The notes under the pieces were generated by a model. The model saw nothing but the letters and a program-made list of their open reading frames with translations, was not told the origin of the DNA and ran no database searches. A stretch of 64,000 bases of DNA, taken from the NCBI RefSeq assembly GCF_000220395.1, contig NW_004086127.1:22891-86890 (forward strand), in the 5' to 3' direction. The stretch comes from Ichthyophthirius multifiliis (lineage: Eukaryota; Ciliophora; Oligohymenophorea; Hymenostomatida). The first letter of the stretch is position 1. Each line of letters begins with the position of its first letter. Of the stretch, positions 10,353 through 24,000 are shown in pieces. A program made the position numbers and the translations under genes.

Positions 10353-12783
10353 TCAATCTTTATTCTAACTATTTTATTATTAATATTCTTTCTTCCACCA
10401 AATACCAATAATTTAATTAAGTTCCGAAACTTATTCATTTTAAATAATTTTTTTTACATTATTATTAATAACGCCATAAGGACATTTTTTATTATTTACA
10501 ATTTTTAATTGCAATTCTTTAAAATTTATATTTTTTTTATCTGTAATGGTTATTTTTACTGTATTTTCCTTTGTAAGTTTGCTTGCTGCAATAAGGAAAT
10601 TTTAAGAACTTTATTTATTAAGTTTTACATCATTTAAAACTTAATTTAAAACACTTTAATCGAAATTATTACTTTATAGAACTTATCTTATAAGCAATAA
10701 ATCTTCATTTTAATTTAGAAAATTATCTGGTTTCCATTATACTACAGTGCATTAATCTTTAAATTAATTTTCAAATTCATATTCGTTTTAGAAGTTATTT
10801 TCTAAAGTAATATGTTCTTTGAGTTTTAAATTTTATTGCTAACATTATTAAATATTGTTATTTTAGAAATATTTTAGATTTATTTCTTAACTTTATGAAT
10901 AATCTAAAAAATTATTATTTTCAAAATTTGAATCTGTTTAATTTACTATTTATTATTAATCTTTATTTTATGTATAACAATTATTAATGTCAGTAATATT
11001 TTAATATAATTAAGGGTTTATTCCCATATCTTATTATTATAGTATTGTTTATTTTATATTTTGGGATATATTTGCTTATAAGTTATTTAAATAATTTTTT
11101 TTTTAATCAAAATTTTCTTAAGGTATACTAAAATTGCATTATTATTAATGTTATTATTGTTGTTATTATTAATGTTATTATTATTTTTATTGTTATTTTT
11201 ATTAATATTGCTATATTTATTGTTATTACTGCAATTATTATTACTGTATTAATCTAAAAAAGTATATATATATATATAATTATAATTATAATTATATTTT
11301 TTTATATATTTTTTTCTTACGATGGATTAATTAAATTTTGAAGTTATTTATTATTTTAGATTTATTGTATTTATTACTATTCAGTATGCTTTTGTGGAAT
11401 ATCTTTATAAATGCTTTACTGTTAAAAATATTAAGAATTCGTAAAAGAGCTAGAGTTTGAATTTTTAAAGTTTAACATATCATTATATTACTATTCTTTA
11501 TTTATATCATAATTTGTATATTAATATTAATTTTATCCTTGAATATTAATATTTTTATTATATTCATTATCATTTTAAGGTATTCCTATAAATTGATTTT
11601 ATTTTTAAAAATTAGATTTGTTTAGATTTTGATTATTTTAATAGTTGTTTATATTATAATTAGGATTATTTTAATTAATCTAGTTTTTAAAGTTTATATA
11701 GTTTGGATTTTAATTAAGATTATTATTATCTATATTTATGTTTATATTGTTTTAATTATTAATATAATTAGTTTAAAAATTATAATTTGAATGTTTATTA
11801 TTATTATTTAATATAATCTTTTTATTATTATCATTAAAATCTTGATTTTTATTTAATAATTAATTAGTATTTTATTAAAATTATATATTATTTTACTATA
11901 ACTATTGCATATTTTAATCATTAAGTTTATTTTTTTTACTTTAATTATCATTTTCTATATTATTATCAAAATTATATTAATTATTTGATTTGTCTTAATT
12001 TATTATTTTTTTCATATTTCTTTTGCTTTATTATTTTGTCTTTTTATGATCTTTTTTAATTTCTCTTTCGATTTAATTTATTATTTATTTATTTTAAATT
12101 AAATTATTATTTTCTTCTTTGTTTTCTGGATTTTAAAATCTATTAATACCTTCATTTTAACTTAAAAAATTATTTATATTTTAAGTATTATTTTCAAATT
12201 ATCTAAAATTTTTAATACCCCCTGCTTTTTAAATATTTATAATTTATTAAAGTTAACCATTAGTAATATTTTAGAAGTTTTTTTATAGTATTTCATTATT
12301 GAAATCTTTATATATTTGTTTTTAAACTTTGACATCTTTTTACTATTATTATTGTAGTTATTCATATTATTAACTTTAATATCCATTAAAATTTTATTAA
12401 ATATAGTCAATATTTTAAATCTCTTTTGAATTATTATTATACTATTATTATTGATTAATATTTGATTGTAGTTCTTAATTTGTTATATTACTTTAATTAC
12501 TTTAGTTTTTTTAATTTTTTCGACAATTCTAGCTTCTCTTTTATTATTATTCTTTTGGAATCTCTAATTATTTATCTAATTTCATAAGCTTAAATGATGC
12601 ATTATATTCATCAATTTAATAAGGATTTTTTAAATATGTTGTTATATCTTCCCAATTTATATTTATTTATGTTTTTCTACTCTATCTTCTTTATCTAGGA
12701 GGATTTTAAGGTAGCTTTTTTTAAAAAAATTAGTTCTATTATACTATATTTTCTAATTAATTATGATTGGCATTTATTTACAT
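10353..12783 (-). CDS. Long Asn/Gln-rich protein with a conserved-looking C-terminal domain
   Basis: Starts MQINANHNQLENIVQQN at ATG 12783. The N-terminal 100 residues hold a basic patch (QNPPRQRRQSRK) and WEDITTYLKNPYQIDEYN. A long Gln/Asn-rich middle follows, with a near-pure Asn tract encoded around 11130-11240. The last 130 residues have ordinary composition: DQCTVVQWKPDNFLNQNEDL, NFLIAASKLTKENTVKIT, KELQLKIVNNKKCPYGVINN, ending IIGIWWKKEYQQQNSQNKD and TGA at 10353. That tail looks like a folded beta-rich domain, but I cannot assign it to a family. A TATATA/AATTATA block near 11270-11310 may be an intron. Prion-like middle regions of this kind are common in ciliate proteins. Confidence 0.6.
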
Positions 12784-13696
12784 TTCTTATATTTTTTTTA
12801 TTTATTTATTTGTATATTAATATTTATATTATGTAATATATAGTTTTTTTTATGTAAAAAGAAAAAATTATAGAAATATAAGAAAGTGTTAGTTAAATAT
12901 ATTAAATTGATTATAATGAATTTTATATTAACTTTTATAAAAGTTTTATATATTAATTTATTAAATACAAAATTTCTTAATATTTATGACAATTTAATGT
13001 AAAATATATATTATGAATAATATTAATATTTTTTTCATATAATACTAAAGATATATATATATTTTATATAAATAATAATTTTATAAATTTATTTTATTTT
13101 TATAATTTAGCTTCTACAATATAATATTATTATTATTATTTTTTATCAACAAAATAATTAAAATAGATATTTTTTTTTTAATAAACTTTCTGTTCTGAAT
13201 TAGAAATAAGTTCTTGTTTATAATTAATTTTTAAATTACAAAATTGTCTTAAAGATTACTTAAAAATTAAAATTATAATTTAAAACTAAATAGACATTTA
13301 TTTTATTATTATTTTAAATGAATTATGTAAGATCTTTTTTGTATTTTAATAAAAATTATTTAAAAAAAAAGAATTGGGAAATATAATAATTTATATAATA
13401 TTTATTTAAATATGTATAAAAAATGAATAATAATTTATTTTAATGAATATAATATAAATGTATTTGCATTTTTGCATTATAAAAGTTAAATATTTTTGTT
13501 TTAAAATTATTAAAAAAATAATATAACTCTATAATTTTTATGAAAAAGAAAAAAAAATATTTAATTTTTATTATTACTAAAAACTAAAATATTGATTTAA
13601 ATACTTTTTTATATATTTAATATATTAATTGTATTTTATTTGTATATACATAAGAAACAGTAGAAAATATAAATATTAAAATTTAAATTAAAATAA
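12784..13696. other. Intergenic A+T-rich region between divergent genes
   Basis: About 0.9 kb separating the starts of the Asn/Gln-rich gene (minus) and the polyGln gene (plus), so it must hold both promoters. No specific element could be recognised. Confidence 0.4.
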
Positions 13697-14146
13697 ATGT
13701 TTCAAAAAGAATATTTACAAAAGAAAATTAAGAAATTAGAAGAAGTAATATAAAAAAATACAATAAACGCAAAAAATATAATAAAAAGTAATATTAGTAA
13801 TCAAATAAAAAAATTTATCTGTAAGATAAAAAAAAAACTATTATATGAATAAATAAGAGTATGAAAAATATAAAATATATTGTTTGGTCTAGATTATAAA
13901 AAAATTAATAGTAAGAATACGAAAATGAAAATACTTAATTGAATGATAAAAAATAAAACGAAAATAAAAATATATTTAAATTCGAAGGATAAATATTAAA
14001 AAAGTAAATAATAAATAATGATACATTATAAAATACAATAACTAATATTCAAAATGAAAAATTAATTTTGTAAAATTAAATTATAGAATTAAGTTTAAAA
14101 GCTCAATAAATATAAGCAAAATAAAAAAATTAAATAAAAATGAAAA

Positions 14147-14191
<45 letters not shown>

Positions 14192-14595
14192 TATTATTAT
14201 AATAATAAAAATAATTTTTAATAATTTTAAAGGTATATTGATTTTGAATCTGAATGGAATAAACTTGAAAGTTAAAAGAATTTATATGCTTTTTAAATTG
14301 AAAACAAAAAGATGATTTTTGGAAAGATTTTAGCCAATAAAAAGAGAATGATTTGGGAAATTGGATTGAAAAATTTAATAATATAGGAAAAGATTTGAAA
14401 TAAAGATAGGCTTTAATTGATAATAAATTCAAAAATTTAAATTAGGATTAATTTTTGAAATTAAATAAAAATGATATTCAAGATTAATATTTTAAAAAAA
14501 ATAATTTGATTAAAAGATTTAATTTAAAAAATGATAAAAAAACTCTCTTTTCGATTTCTGAAGAAAAAACATTAAATAACTCATAAAATATTTGA
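13697..14595 (+). CDS. Coiled-coil protein with a 14-residue polyGln tract coded by TAA
   Basis: Starts MFQKEYLQKKIKKLEEVIQ at ATG 13697. Further coding blocks read NIQNEKLILQNQIIELSLK, then the Gln tract at 14149..14190, then DFESEWNKLE and DFWKDFSQQKENDLGNWIE. A short splice (about 45 nt, GTTAAA...AAAAG) is needed between WNKLE and NDFWKDF, and another near 13820-13860 to avoid a TGA. The product ends SEEKTLNNSQNI and TGA at 14593..14595. Aromatic-acidic blocks in the C-terminal half suggest a small folded region, but no family was recognised. The next gene on the same strand starts 159 bases downstream. Confidence 0.6.
14149..14190 (+). repeat. (TAA)14 microsatellite encoding Gln14
   Basis: Fourteen consecutive TAA triplets in the frame of the surrounding gene, directly after ATGAAAAAA. 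Under the ciliate code they give a pure glutamine tract; under the standard code they would be fourteen stops. A few TTA triplets and more TAA follow. Confidence 0.85.
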
Positions 14596-14754
14596 GTTAT
14601 CCCTCGCTATTTTTTTTTTTATTATTTTTTCTTCTAAAATTAAAATATGCAATTTTTTTTTTTTATTATAACAAAATAATAATTATAAAATTAATAGAAA
14701 ACAATAAAAACATAAAAAAAAAGCGTCTAAAAAAATAAATAAAAAATAATAAAA

Positions 14755-16383
14755 ATGTCATTTAAATAAAAAATATTCCATGATCTTCATGATATAAATG
14801 AAGGTTAAGAATACATTTTAACATTACAAGATGAAACAATTTTAGATGAAAAGGGAGAATTGAAAGAAGATTACGAAGAAGTATTACTAAACCAAGAGTT
14901 ATATGATAAACATAAAGCAGAACATAAAAATTTCTTAAAAGAAAATGCTCGAAAGCTCGGAGACGTAAAAACCGCTCATATGGTCGAACATTATGAAAAA
15001 AAGCTGCTTCCTCATTATGATGAATACAAATTTGAAAAAGATGGAATTCAATTAAATGAAGAAGGTCAATTTAGAATCGAATAATTAAAAGAATTGGAAA
15101 GAATATAAGAAAAATTGAAATAAAAAAAAGGTTTTATAAGCTTAAATGAGGAAGGTGGTGGGGAATTGAATAATTTAGTAGCAAAAGAATATAAGGAATA
15201 AAAAAATTAGTAAATAAAAATTAAAAAGAAAATAAAAAAAGTTAAAAAGTAAGATAAGCAAAGTGATAATTTACTCGATTTTTTAGAGGAAAATTTTGAT
15301 GAAAATTTATAAGAAAATAATTTAAAAAATGCAAAATAATTAAAAGAAGGAAAAAAACAAGAAAACTTTGTTCAATAATTAACGGAATAAAAAGTAAAAA
15401 GAGAAAATTTTAATTAAGCCTTATAAGCAGCGAAAAACGCTTAATAAGAAGCAAATAAAAACTGGTAAAAAAACATAATTGAAGATGAAGATGAAGTTGA
15501 ATATTTGCAAAAAAGTGTTGAAAGAATGAGAAATTTACAAAACAAATAAAAAATTATGAAACTAGAAAATTTATTAGAAGAAAATGAGAAATTCGCAAAT
15601 AATTTAAATAATAATTAGGAAGTTTTTGCTGTCCCTAAGGCTAAAAAAACTGAAAATACAGTCAATAATAATACTTAAATTAATGCTTAAGAATTAAAAG
15701 AAATTATTTTTAGTGAAGATTCTTTAAAACATATAGATACTGAGGAAGCCATAAATTTATAAAAAGAATACGTTTTTAAACCAGAAACTAAGAAATCAGT
15801 CAAAGATACGAAAAAAGGGACTACAAGTGTTGTTAATGTATCAATGCCAACTGATAGATTTAAAGGAAAAAGACATAAAGATATTATTTAGGAAGAAAAT
15901 GATTTCAAAAAAATGCTTGAAGAAGAAAATCTTACTGAAGAAGAAATTAAATTAATGTAGGAAGAATTAGAAAAAATAGGACTTTATAAGGAAGATTTAG
16001 GAGTCGGATTATCTGGATTTGTATCTGAATTATAAGAAAGGGGAATTTTATAAGATGATAACTTAGTTTTTTCAGGAAGAAACAAAGATTTGGATCCCAC
16101 TGAAGATGGGACTATTACGAAAGAAAATGAAAGGATTTAATTAGAATATAGGGATGAAACAGGAAAGATTATGACTAAAAAATAAGCTTTTAGATATCTT
16201 TGTTGGAAATTTCATGGAAAAGGACCGAGCAGAAATAAATTAGAAAAAATTAAGAAGAAGGATTTAGATAGAGAGGCTACACTTCAACATAAATTAAGTG
16301 AAGATTCTAATATTATGAAAAATCTTAAATAAGCATAGAAAATAACTAATTAACCGTTTTTTGTTGTTTAGAAAAAAAATTGA
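14755..16383 (+). CDS. SART1/Snu66 homologue, U4/U6.U5 tri-snRNP protein
   Basis: One uninterrupted frame of 543 codons from ATG 14755 to TGA 16381..16383. The N-terminal part has DINEGQEYILTLQDETILD, like the start of the SART1 conserved region. The middle is charged and helical (EDEVEYLQKSVERMRNLQ). The C-terminal block has MPTDRFKGKRHKDI, then IQLEYRDETGKIMTKKQAFR and LCWKFHGKGPSRNKLEKIKK. The 'EYRDETG..LT.KEAFR..S..FHGKG' pattern is diagnostic of SART1. The protein recruits the tri-snRNP to the spliceosome in the nucleus. It is shorter than the human protein (about 540 against 800 residues), lacking the N-terminal RS-like region, as in other unicellular eukaryotes. No introns. Confidence 0.9.
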
Positions 16384-16620
16384 TGGGTATTTTTTTTAAT
16401 TATTTAATATAAAAAAATATTTTAGATATATATTTTTCATTTTTTTTTATGTATATTTATTTTATTTTTTCGTTAGAAAATGAATAGACATCATTTTTTT
16501 TTATTTTTGTTTAAATAATTTAAAAGCAAATATTTATTTATATTTAATAATAATGTTTTTTTTTTTAAAAAAATATATATGTTATATTTAACACTCAATA
16601 ATTAATATAAAAAGTATTTT
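16384..16620. other. Convergent 3' spacer
   Basis: A+T-rich spacer of 237 bases between the stop codons of two convergent genes. No distinct terminator could be recognised. Confidence 0.5.
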
Positions 16621-17820
16621 TCAAAAAGAATTGTTAAAATCTTACTTAATTAAAGTAATATATTTTTATTTAGTAATAAACGGCATAAATAGTTTTTCTT
16701 TAACACCTTTTTTAAGTTAAATAATAGATAACAGCTATCCAAGTGTAAACTAACTAAAATTTTCAAACGAAACAAAAGGCAATTTTTAATTATCATCTGA
16801 ATCATTTTTAATTTAACTTTAAATAATATTAAGTAAGGAATTATATAAAATACAACCAATAGCCCTTTCTTACATTAGAATATTAGATGCGCGGACCTTA
16901 TCTTTAAAATCGTTAATTAATTATTAATTTTAAGTAATAAAAGGATGACTATTTTTCAAAGTTAAAAACATTGATTGTTTAAAACCTTTCTTATCGCTAA
17001 TACTCAATGTATTAAATAGTTTTTTGCTTACAACAGAAAAGCACATTTAGATTAGATCATTTAGATTATAAAAATGGTTAGATTTAGAGTAAAATATTTA
17101 TTTTTTTAATTAAATTTCATTTTTTATTTGTTTTATTTGTTCTGTTATTTTTTATTTTTATTATATTAATATTTAGTCTGTTTAAGAAATATAAGATAAT
17201 GATTTATCCTCCTTATTTATTTTTTCAGTATTTGTGTTATTCTTTTTATTATAAGATTTTAATAAATCTATAAATGTACGTAATTCCACACTTTTAGAAT
17301 TTACTCTTCTTAAATTTTAAATTGATTAATAATAGTTTTATTTTAATGTTTCCAGTTTTTAAATAGCTTCATTTAATTCATTATATATAAGTTTTTATTG
17401 CGTATCTTTTTTCTCAAAAAAAGCTTTTAATTAGCCTAAATCGAATATTTCTTTCTTTATTTAAGGATTTTCATTCAATTCATGATCTTATTTTTATATT
17501 AGAGTTTCACAATCTAAAATTTCCCTTCTTTTTCTTGAAATACGATTTTTGTTTAATAAATATCTATCTTTTAATACAGTTTCGTGATTATCAAGTGCTT
17601 TTCTTGTCATTTCTTATAGATTTTATATTGCGTGTTATAGTTATTAATTTTCGGTTTATAAATGGCTTAAAAGTCTTTTTTCTTATAATTTATAAATCTA
17701 TATACTTGGCTGCTTTTTTAAACTTTTTTATAAACTAGTTGGAGTTTTTGAAAATTATTTTAAATTTATTAAAGGTAAATTATGGCTTGATTCTTGCTTT
17801 GTTAATTTTTTTTATCTCAT
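16621..17820 (-). CDS. Coiled-coil protein with a folded C-terminal region, unknown function
   Basis: One frame of exactly 400 codons from ATG 17820 to TGA at 16621, without introns. It starts MRQKKLTKQESSHNLPLIN. Residues from about 50 to 230 are heptad-rich and charged (ETVLKDRYLLNKNRISRKRR, KITEQIKQIKNEIQLKKQ). The last 150 residues look globular: FYNLNDLIQMCFSVVSKK, SISDKKGFKQSMFLTLKNSH, ILMQERAIGCILYNSLLN, PFVSFENFSQFTLGQLLSI. No known family was recognised. The clean length, normal Gly/Arg/Cys use and lack of low-complexity runs make it a real gene. Confidence 0.7.
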
Positions 17821-20276
17821 TTTTATTGAATAATTTTTAGTATGCTTTTTATTTGTTTAGTATTTTATTTTTATTTTAATATTATATTATATTTTATTTC
17901 TAATTTTTTTTTTTTAATTTTTATAATAGTATTTTATTCTATATTAAGTTTTTTATAATATATGAAATTTATAATAATAATAGTTTATTATTTTCATTCT
18001 GGAAGTATCATATTATACTTTTATCAAGGTTTTATATATTAAAATTTAAGTATTTAAAAAATAGATTTTTTGTTTAATAAAATTCGATTATTATTATAAA
18101 TTGATTTTGTTTATGACAAAATTGACAAAATTATACTTGAATTTGAGAAAATAAAAGTTACAAAAATTTAATTATTTGAAAATAAGATATTTTTTGTTAA
18201 ATATCACGCTATATATTTAAATATTCTACTATTAATTAATAAAAAAGCAAATTATTTTATTACTAATTTATATTAAGTAAAGTTTTTTTTTTATTAAAAA
18301 GGTTAATATTAAATTGATTATAAAAAAAAATAGTTAATATGATTATATATGTACTTTAATTTATAATTATTATTATAATTTCTATATTAATATTTTATTT
18401 ATTATCTATATTAATAAAATATATTTGAATTTATGATATAATAAGTTATAATATATTCTAACATATTAATTCTGGCTAATTAATTTATTTTTAACATGTT
18501 CCTCCTATATTAACAAAAAATTATTATAAAGTTAAAAATATAGATAAAATATATTTGATAATATTATTTAAAATAGTAAAATTATTAATTTTTTTATTAT
18601 AATAATATTTCGTATAAAAAATAAAATATTTATTTTATTTATCTAAAAAATAGCAATGTAATTTATTTCTATTATATTGAAAAAATAATGTTTTTACATA
18701 TATTTTATTTATATATATTATTTAAAAGATATAAATTTATTTATTTGTATTTCAAATATTTAAATATATTCTATTATTCTTTGTAAATAATTTTTTATCT
18801 ACATTTTATATATTTTTTAACCTAAAAAAACATATTCCTGTTTACTTGGAAATTCATCTTTTATGAATATCGTTTATTTATAAGATTTTTGAAATATTGT
18901 TTTAATATAAGTATTTTTTAATTATTAAATTAATATACTTATTAAATATATTTGTTTGTATTTTTTATACAAAATTATTAAATAATAATAAAAATTAAAA
19001 TAATAAAATATAATATAAAAGAATAGAAATAATTTTAAAAAATAAATATAATTATATTTTCATTTTTTAGAAAATAACTATAAACTATTTTAAATTTATT
19101 TTTCTAATATGATTTTGTTGAATTATATTTTTAATTGATTATCACTTAAATGAAATTTAAGTGATTTAAATCATTATAAATAAGTGTAAATAAAAAATAT
19201 ATTCAAAATTAGTTTTTATTAACAATTATTAAAATAATTAATAATTTTAAAAACATAAATAAATAAAAAATATATGAAGTTATTAATATTAATTTTTAAT
19301 TATTTTTGAATTTTAATGAAATAAATTATTTAAATTTTTATTTCTCTTTATAAAATTATCTAATAAGCTTTCAAATAAATTTTTAATTTCAATTATATAT
19401 TTTTAAATCAACAAATGAATAAAATCTATTGTATTATGATAATATTTTTTTACATTGATAATATATTTAAATGACAATAAAATGTTAAATATAATTATAT
19501 ATTTTTGAAAGAATCATTATAGAATTTTTCACAGCCTTTTTTATTGTCTATACAAATTTTTTATAATATGAAGTTAATTATATTTTTTCCTGTATTTTGT
19601 TTTTTTGTAATATTTTTTTTAAAAAAAAACAATCAAGAAACAAAAAGTGATAAAAAATGGATATGTCCTTTTTTTATGATTGAGTTTTTTAAATAAATTA
19701 CAGATTAAATTTTTTATCTAATTTTAGTTTTGAAAATATTTTCAAAGAAATATATAAAATTACTCATTTTTAAACATATTATATTATAAAGATTTCATTT
19801 TAAAATGAAAATATATTCTTTTAAATTTAATAACTAGAATTAATTTATATTAAAAAAAATAAAATTCCAAAGTAATTAATAATATTTATTTAGATGTAAA
19901 TAATATATATATTATACCAATAAAAGTACATCTTTCTATTTTTAGTAAAAAAAAAATGACGCATTTATATTTGTAAATTTTTAAAAATTTGTACTAATAT
20001 TAATATATCATATTATTCAGAATATAAATCTTAATTTAAATTTATTTTATTTAAATTAATGCATATTATTTTTTATTTTGCCTTTTATAATAATTTCGAA
20101 AAAAAAAAATTACTTAAAAAAAAATAAAAATTAAATATATATATAAAAAATAAAAACTTTAAAAAAAATATATTCGTACTCCAAAAAATTGATTATAAAG
20201 GAAAAAAAAAAAATATATAATTTTTTTAAAAAAAAAGCATAATTTAAAAAAATAAAAAAAATAAAAAAATACAAAA
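17821..20276. other. 2.4 kb A+T-rich region, no gene seen
   Basis: Between the start of the coiled-coil gene (minus) and the start of the 14-3-3 gene (plus), so it should contain two divergent promoters. The sequence is nearly all A and T with short islands of other bases; none could be read as protein on either strand with confidence. Confidence 0.45.
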
Positions 20277-21053
20277 ATGGGATTAAGTAGAGACGAACTT
20301 ATTTATATGTCAAAAATTGCTGAATAAACTGAAAGATTTGAAGACATGTTAGATTACATGAAACAAGTAGTATTAACTGGACAAGACCTATCAGTAGAAG
20401 AAAGAAACCTTTTATCAGTAGCCTACAAAAACACTGTAGGATCTCGAAGATCTGCATGGAGAAGTATTTCTGCAATATAATAGAAGGAAGAATAGAAAGG
20501 ATCTAAGCATTTAAATTTATTGACAAATTAAAAGAAAAAAATCGAAACTGAATTAAACAAATATTGTAATGATATCCTTGAATTATTAACATCTCATTTA
20601 GTTAAAAATTCATAAGTAAAAAAAAATATTTAAAAAAAATATATTTAAAAAAAAAAATAGAATTCTGAAGCTAAAGTTTTCTTCTTAAAAATGAAAGGTG
20701 ATTATTATAGATATATTGCAGAATACGCAACTGGTGATGACCACAAAAAAGCCTCTGATGGTGCTTTGGAAAGTTATAGTAAAGCTTCTGAAATTGCTTC
20801 TGGTGAACTTTCTACTACACATCCTATTAGATTGGGACTTGCTTTGAACTTTTCTGTTTTCCATTACGAAGTCTTAAACGACCCTTCTAAAGCTTGCAAT
20901 TTAGCTAAAACAGCTTTTGATGAAGCTATTGGAGATATTGAAAGTATTTAAGAAGATTAGTACAAAGATGCTACCACAATTATGTAGTTAATTAGAGATA
21001 ATTTAACTTTATGGACTTCTGAATTCTAAGATGATGCTGAAGAATAATAATGA
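20277..21053 (+). CDS. 14-3-3 protein
   Basis: Two exons, 20277..20615 and 20661..21053, give 243 residues, the normal 14-3-3 length. The start is [20 protein letters not shown]. The family signature [20 protein letters not shown] is complete, with the Lys, Arg and, further on, [10 protein letters not shown] that line the phosphopeptide groove. The second signature region reads [20 protein letters not shown], and the C-terminal helix is [20 protein letters not shown]. 14-3-3 dimers bind phosphoserine or phosphothreonine motifs in the cytoplasm and regulate kinases, phosphatases and the cell cycle. The intron is 45 nt, phase 0, and contains only A and T apart from its splice-site G residues. 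Codon use is richer in GC than nearby genes, as expected of a highly expressed gene. Confidence 0.97.
20616..20660 (+). other. 45-nt intron of the 14-3-3 gene, length 3n and without TGA
   Basis: GTAAAA...AATAG between codons for SHLVKNSQ and NSEAKVFF. Its length is a multiple of three and it contains no TGA, so retention would insert 15 Lys/Gln-rich residues without a frame break. The inserted stretch has no counterpart in the 14-3-3 family, which supports splicing. Confidence 0.85.
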
Positions 21054-24000
21054 TGATATTTAGTCTCTCTCATTTTTTTTTTTTCCTTTTTCATCTTTTT
21101 TTTAAGAAGTTTGGTTTTTTTTTTTTTAATTAAGAGTTTTTATGAAAGATTCTTTTTTATAAGAAAAAAATGCTTGCTGGTTTGGAAAAGGAAAAAATTT
21201 AAATATATATATACATTTATATAATATATATATCTTATAAATTTATATATATTTAATATATATTATATATTAAAAATATTTTTAATTATTATTTTTTATT
21301 AAAATTCTTTTTCAATTTTTTTATTTATTTTTTTAAAAAAAAATAATTAATTTTTTTATTTAATGAAAAAAAAATTTTCTTGTCGAATTTTTTAAAAATA
21401 ATTTATTTATAATTTTGTTACTTTTTTTATTTTTATTATTTGTTATTAAAATAATTACAATATAAAATTTTTTGTTTTTAATAATATATTTAAATAAATA
21501 TATAAAAATAAATTTAATATTAATTAATATACTTTTTAAAAAGTTTAATGAATTAATTTAAATATTTTTTTACTTAGATTAGATACGAAAGAATAATATA
21601 TTTATTTTTTGAAAAAGAAATTTAGTTTAATATATTAATTCAATATTAAATTTAACCTTTAATATAATTATTTAATTATTATAAATTATATATTTATTAT
21701 TAATATAAAAATAATATTTTTATCCATTATAATAATATAAAGAAGCATATTTATTTTAAAGAAATTTAAATTTATTAAAATATAAATTATAATAATAATT
21801 ATTCATAATATTTTAACAAATACTTTTAGATTTATTTTATTATTTTATTTTTTAAATTATATAATAAAAAAATTATTGGAATTTCTATAATAAAAAGGAT
21901 AAATTATTAAATTACAAATAATTTAATATTAATTTTTTAATAATAAATTATATAATTAATTTAATTTTATTTTATAAATATTTTATTTGTTATTATTTCT
22001 TTAAAGAAGAATATAACTTCTTAATCAGATGTTATGCCTTAACTAAAATAAATATCTATATGATAAAATTAATTTAACTTTTTGATAAATATTGCGATTA
22101 AATATAAATAATTTGAAACAAACATATATATATTTTTTTAAATAGTATTTTTAATTTGCTTTAATTAAATTAATCATAATTTCAAATATTTATTATTGTA
22201 TAGTTTATGGAATAATAAAAACCAAGTTTTTTAATCACTTATTAATTATTAAATCAGTTTAATTAAAACTTTTAAAAAATAAAAAATATTTTTATTTTTT
22301 TGTAAATTTGTAAATTAAATGGCGTTTATTAGTACTATTTTATATTGTATTTTTCATAATGTGATATATTTTTTTTTTTCATAATGTGCTATAATTTTTT
22401 TTTTCATAAAGAATAATATATATTAAAAACATGTAACAAAATCCAATACTATATAAATATGTTACTAATTTATAATTATTCTTTTTACAAATTATATAAT
22501 AAAGTATATCTTCTTTATACAGAATAAATTTTTGAAAATTATTAAATTTTAAATATAACTAATTAACATTATGAATAGAAATAAATTTTAAATGGTTTAT
22601 ATTTTTTTAAAGCTAGCTTTATATTTATTAAAATTAACATTAAATATGATAAATTAAATTATGATTCAGAGAAAATATATATATATTTAATTTTAACCTT
22701 AAATTAATTTAATATTATCATTTATAAAGTAATTTTAAATATCTCTATATATATTAACTATAAAGCTAAAAAATATAATTTTCTTATTATTATTTTATAG
22801 ATAAACTATCATATTATTTCTTTTATTTAAAAATATAAAAAAATTAAAGCACTTTTAATAACTTTATATATTAAGAATCCATATATTAATAATAATTAAA
22901 CTAAATTATATTTTCATAAATCTAATTTTTGAAATATTATATTTAAACCAATTTAAGAATTACTTATTTGTAAAATTTTTTTATTTTTATTTTGTTTTTT
23001 TACAAAAACTCAATAAACCAATATAGAAATAAAAAAGGATAGTTAAGATTCAAAATAATCTTTTTTAATTTAGTTTAAATTTAGAAATATTAAATATTTT
23101 TTAGATTTAAAAATATAGGCAATATATTCTAATTATATTATATATTTATATAAATTTATTATTTTCATTTATTACAATGAGATTACATAATATTTTTGCT
23201 GATTATATATTAGTTATACATTTGTTTCTTTATATAAAAAATATAAAAGCATACACAAAATTTAATTGCTTTTTATAATTATTAATTTTTATAAATTATT
23301 CAATATGATAAATTTATATATTTTAGTATCATTTAATATAACTAATATAGTATAAAATTATATAAAATTTAAATCATTTTATTTTTTTAATTATTTATTC
23401 TCTATTTTTTAATAATTTTACTTGAAAGCATCATTCTTTTATTAAAAATTTTGTAATATTACTTGATTTTCCTTAATATATAATGTATACTTCATATACA
23501 AAAAATCAATTTAAAATTATTATTCACTTTAGAAATTTTCCGGCTATTCAAATTATTATATTATCATAATAAATTTTCATAAATATTATTTACCAAAAAG
23601 TAATTTTAACATATTAAATATGAATTATATGTTATTTATTAAAATATTAAAGAAATAAGCTCTTCTAATAATAAATTTCTAATAAGTAATCATAGTAAGT
23701 AAAATTATTATATTATAATGAATCAATATATATTTATTTTGCCTTTAAAATTTTTTAAAGTAATATTCTTTATATAAATAGGTTTTTTTATAAATGTAAA
23801 TTAACAATTTCTTTTCGAAAAAATGAAAGATTAATAGTTTTGTTTTTATAATCTAATTTATTTTTTTATACATATTAAAATTAAATATAATATTTTTATC
23901 ATAATTAAATAGAATTTTAAATGTGTAAATTAAAATGATTAATAATAGTTTATTTTTTAAAAATAAAAATTTATTTTCTTTATTATACATATAGTTTAAT

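Noticed and set aside
14130-14432. Minus-strand ORF with a polyTyr tail
   Set aside because: The polyTyr is the reverse reading of the (TAA)n tract in the plus-strand polyGln gene.
18780-18900. Short minus-strand frame with MNFQVNRNMFF
   Set aside because: Too short, no supporting neighbours or splice-compatible exons, and surrounded by pure A+T sequence.
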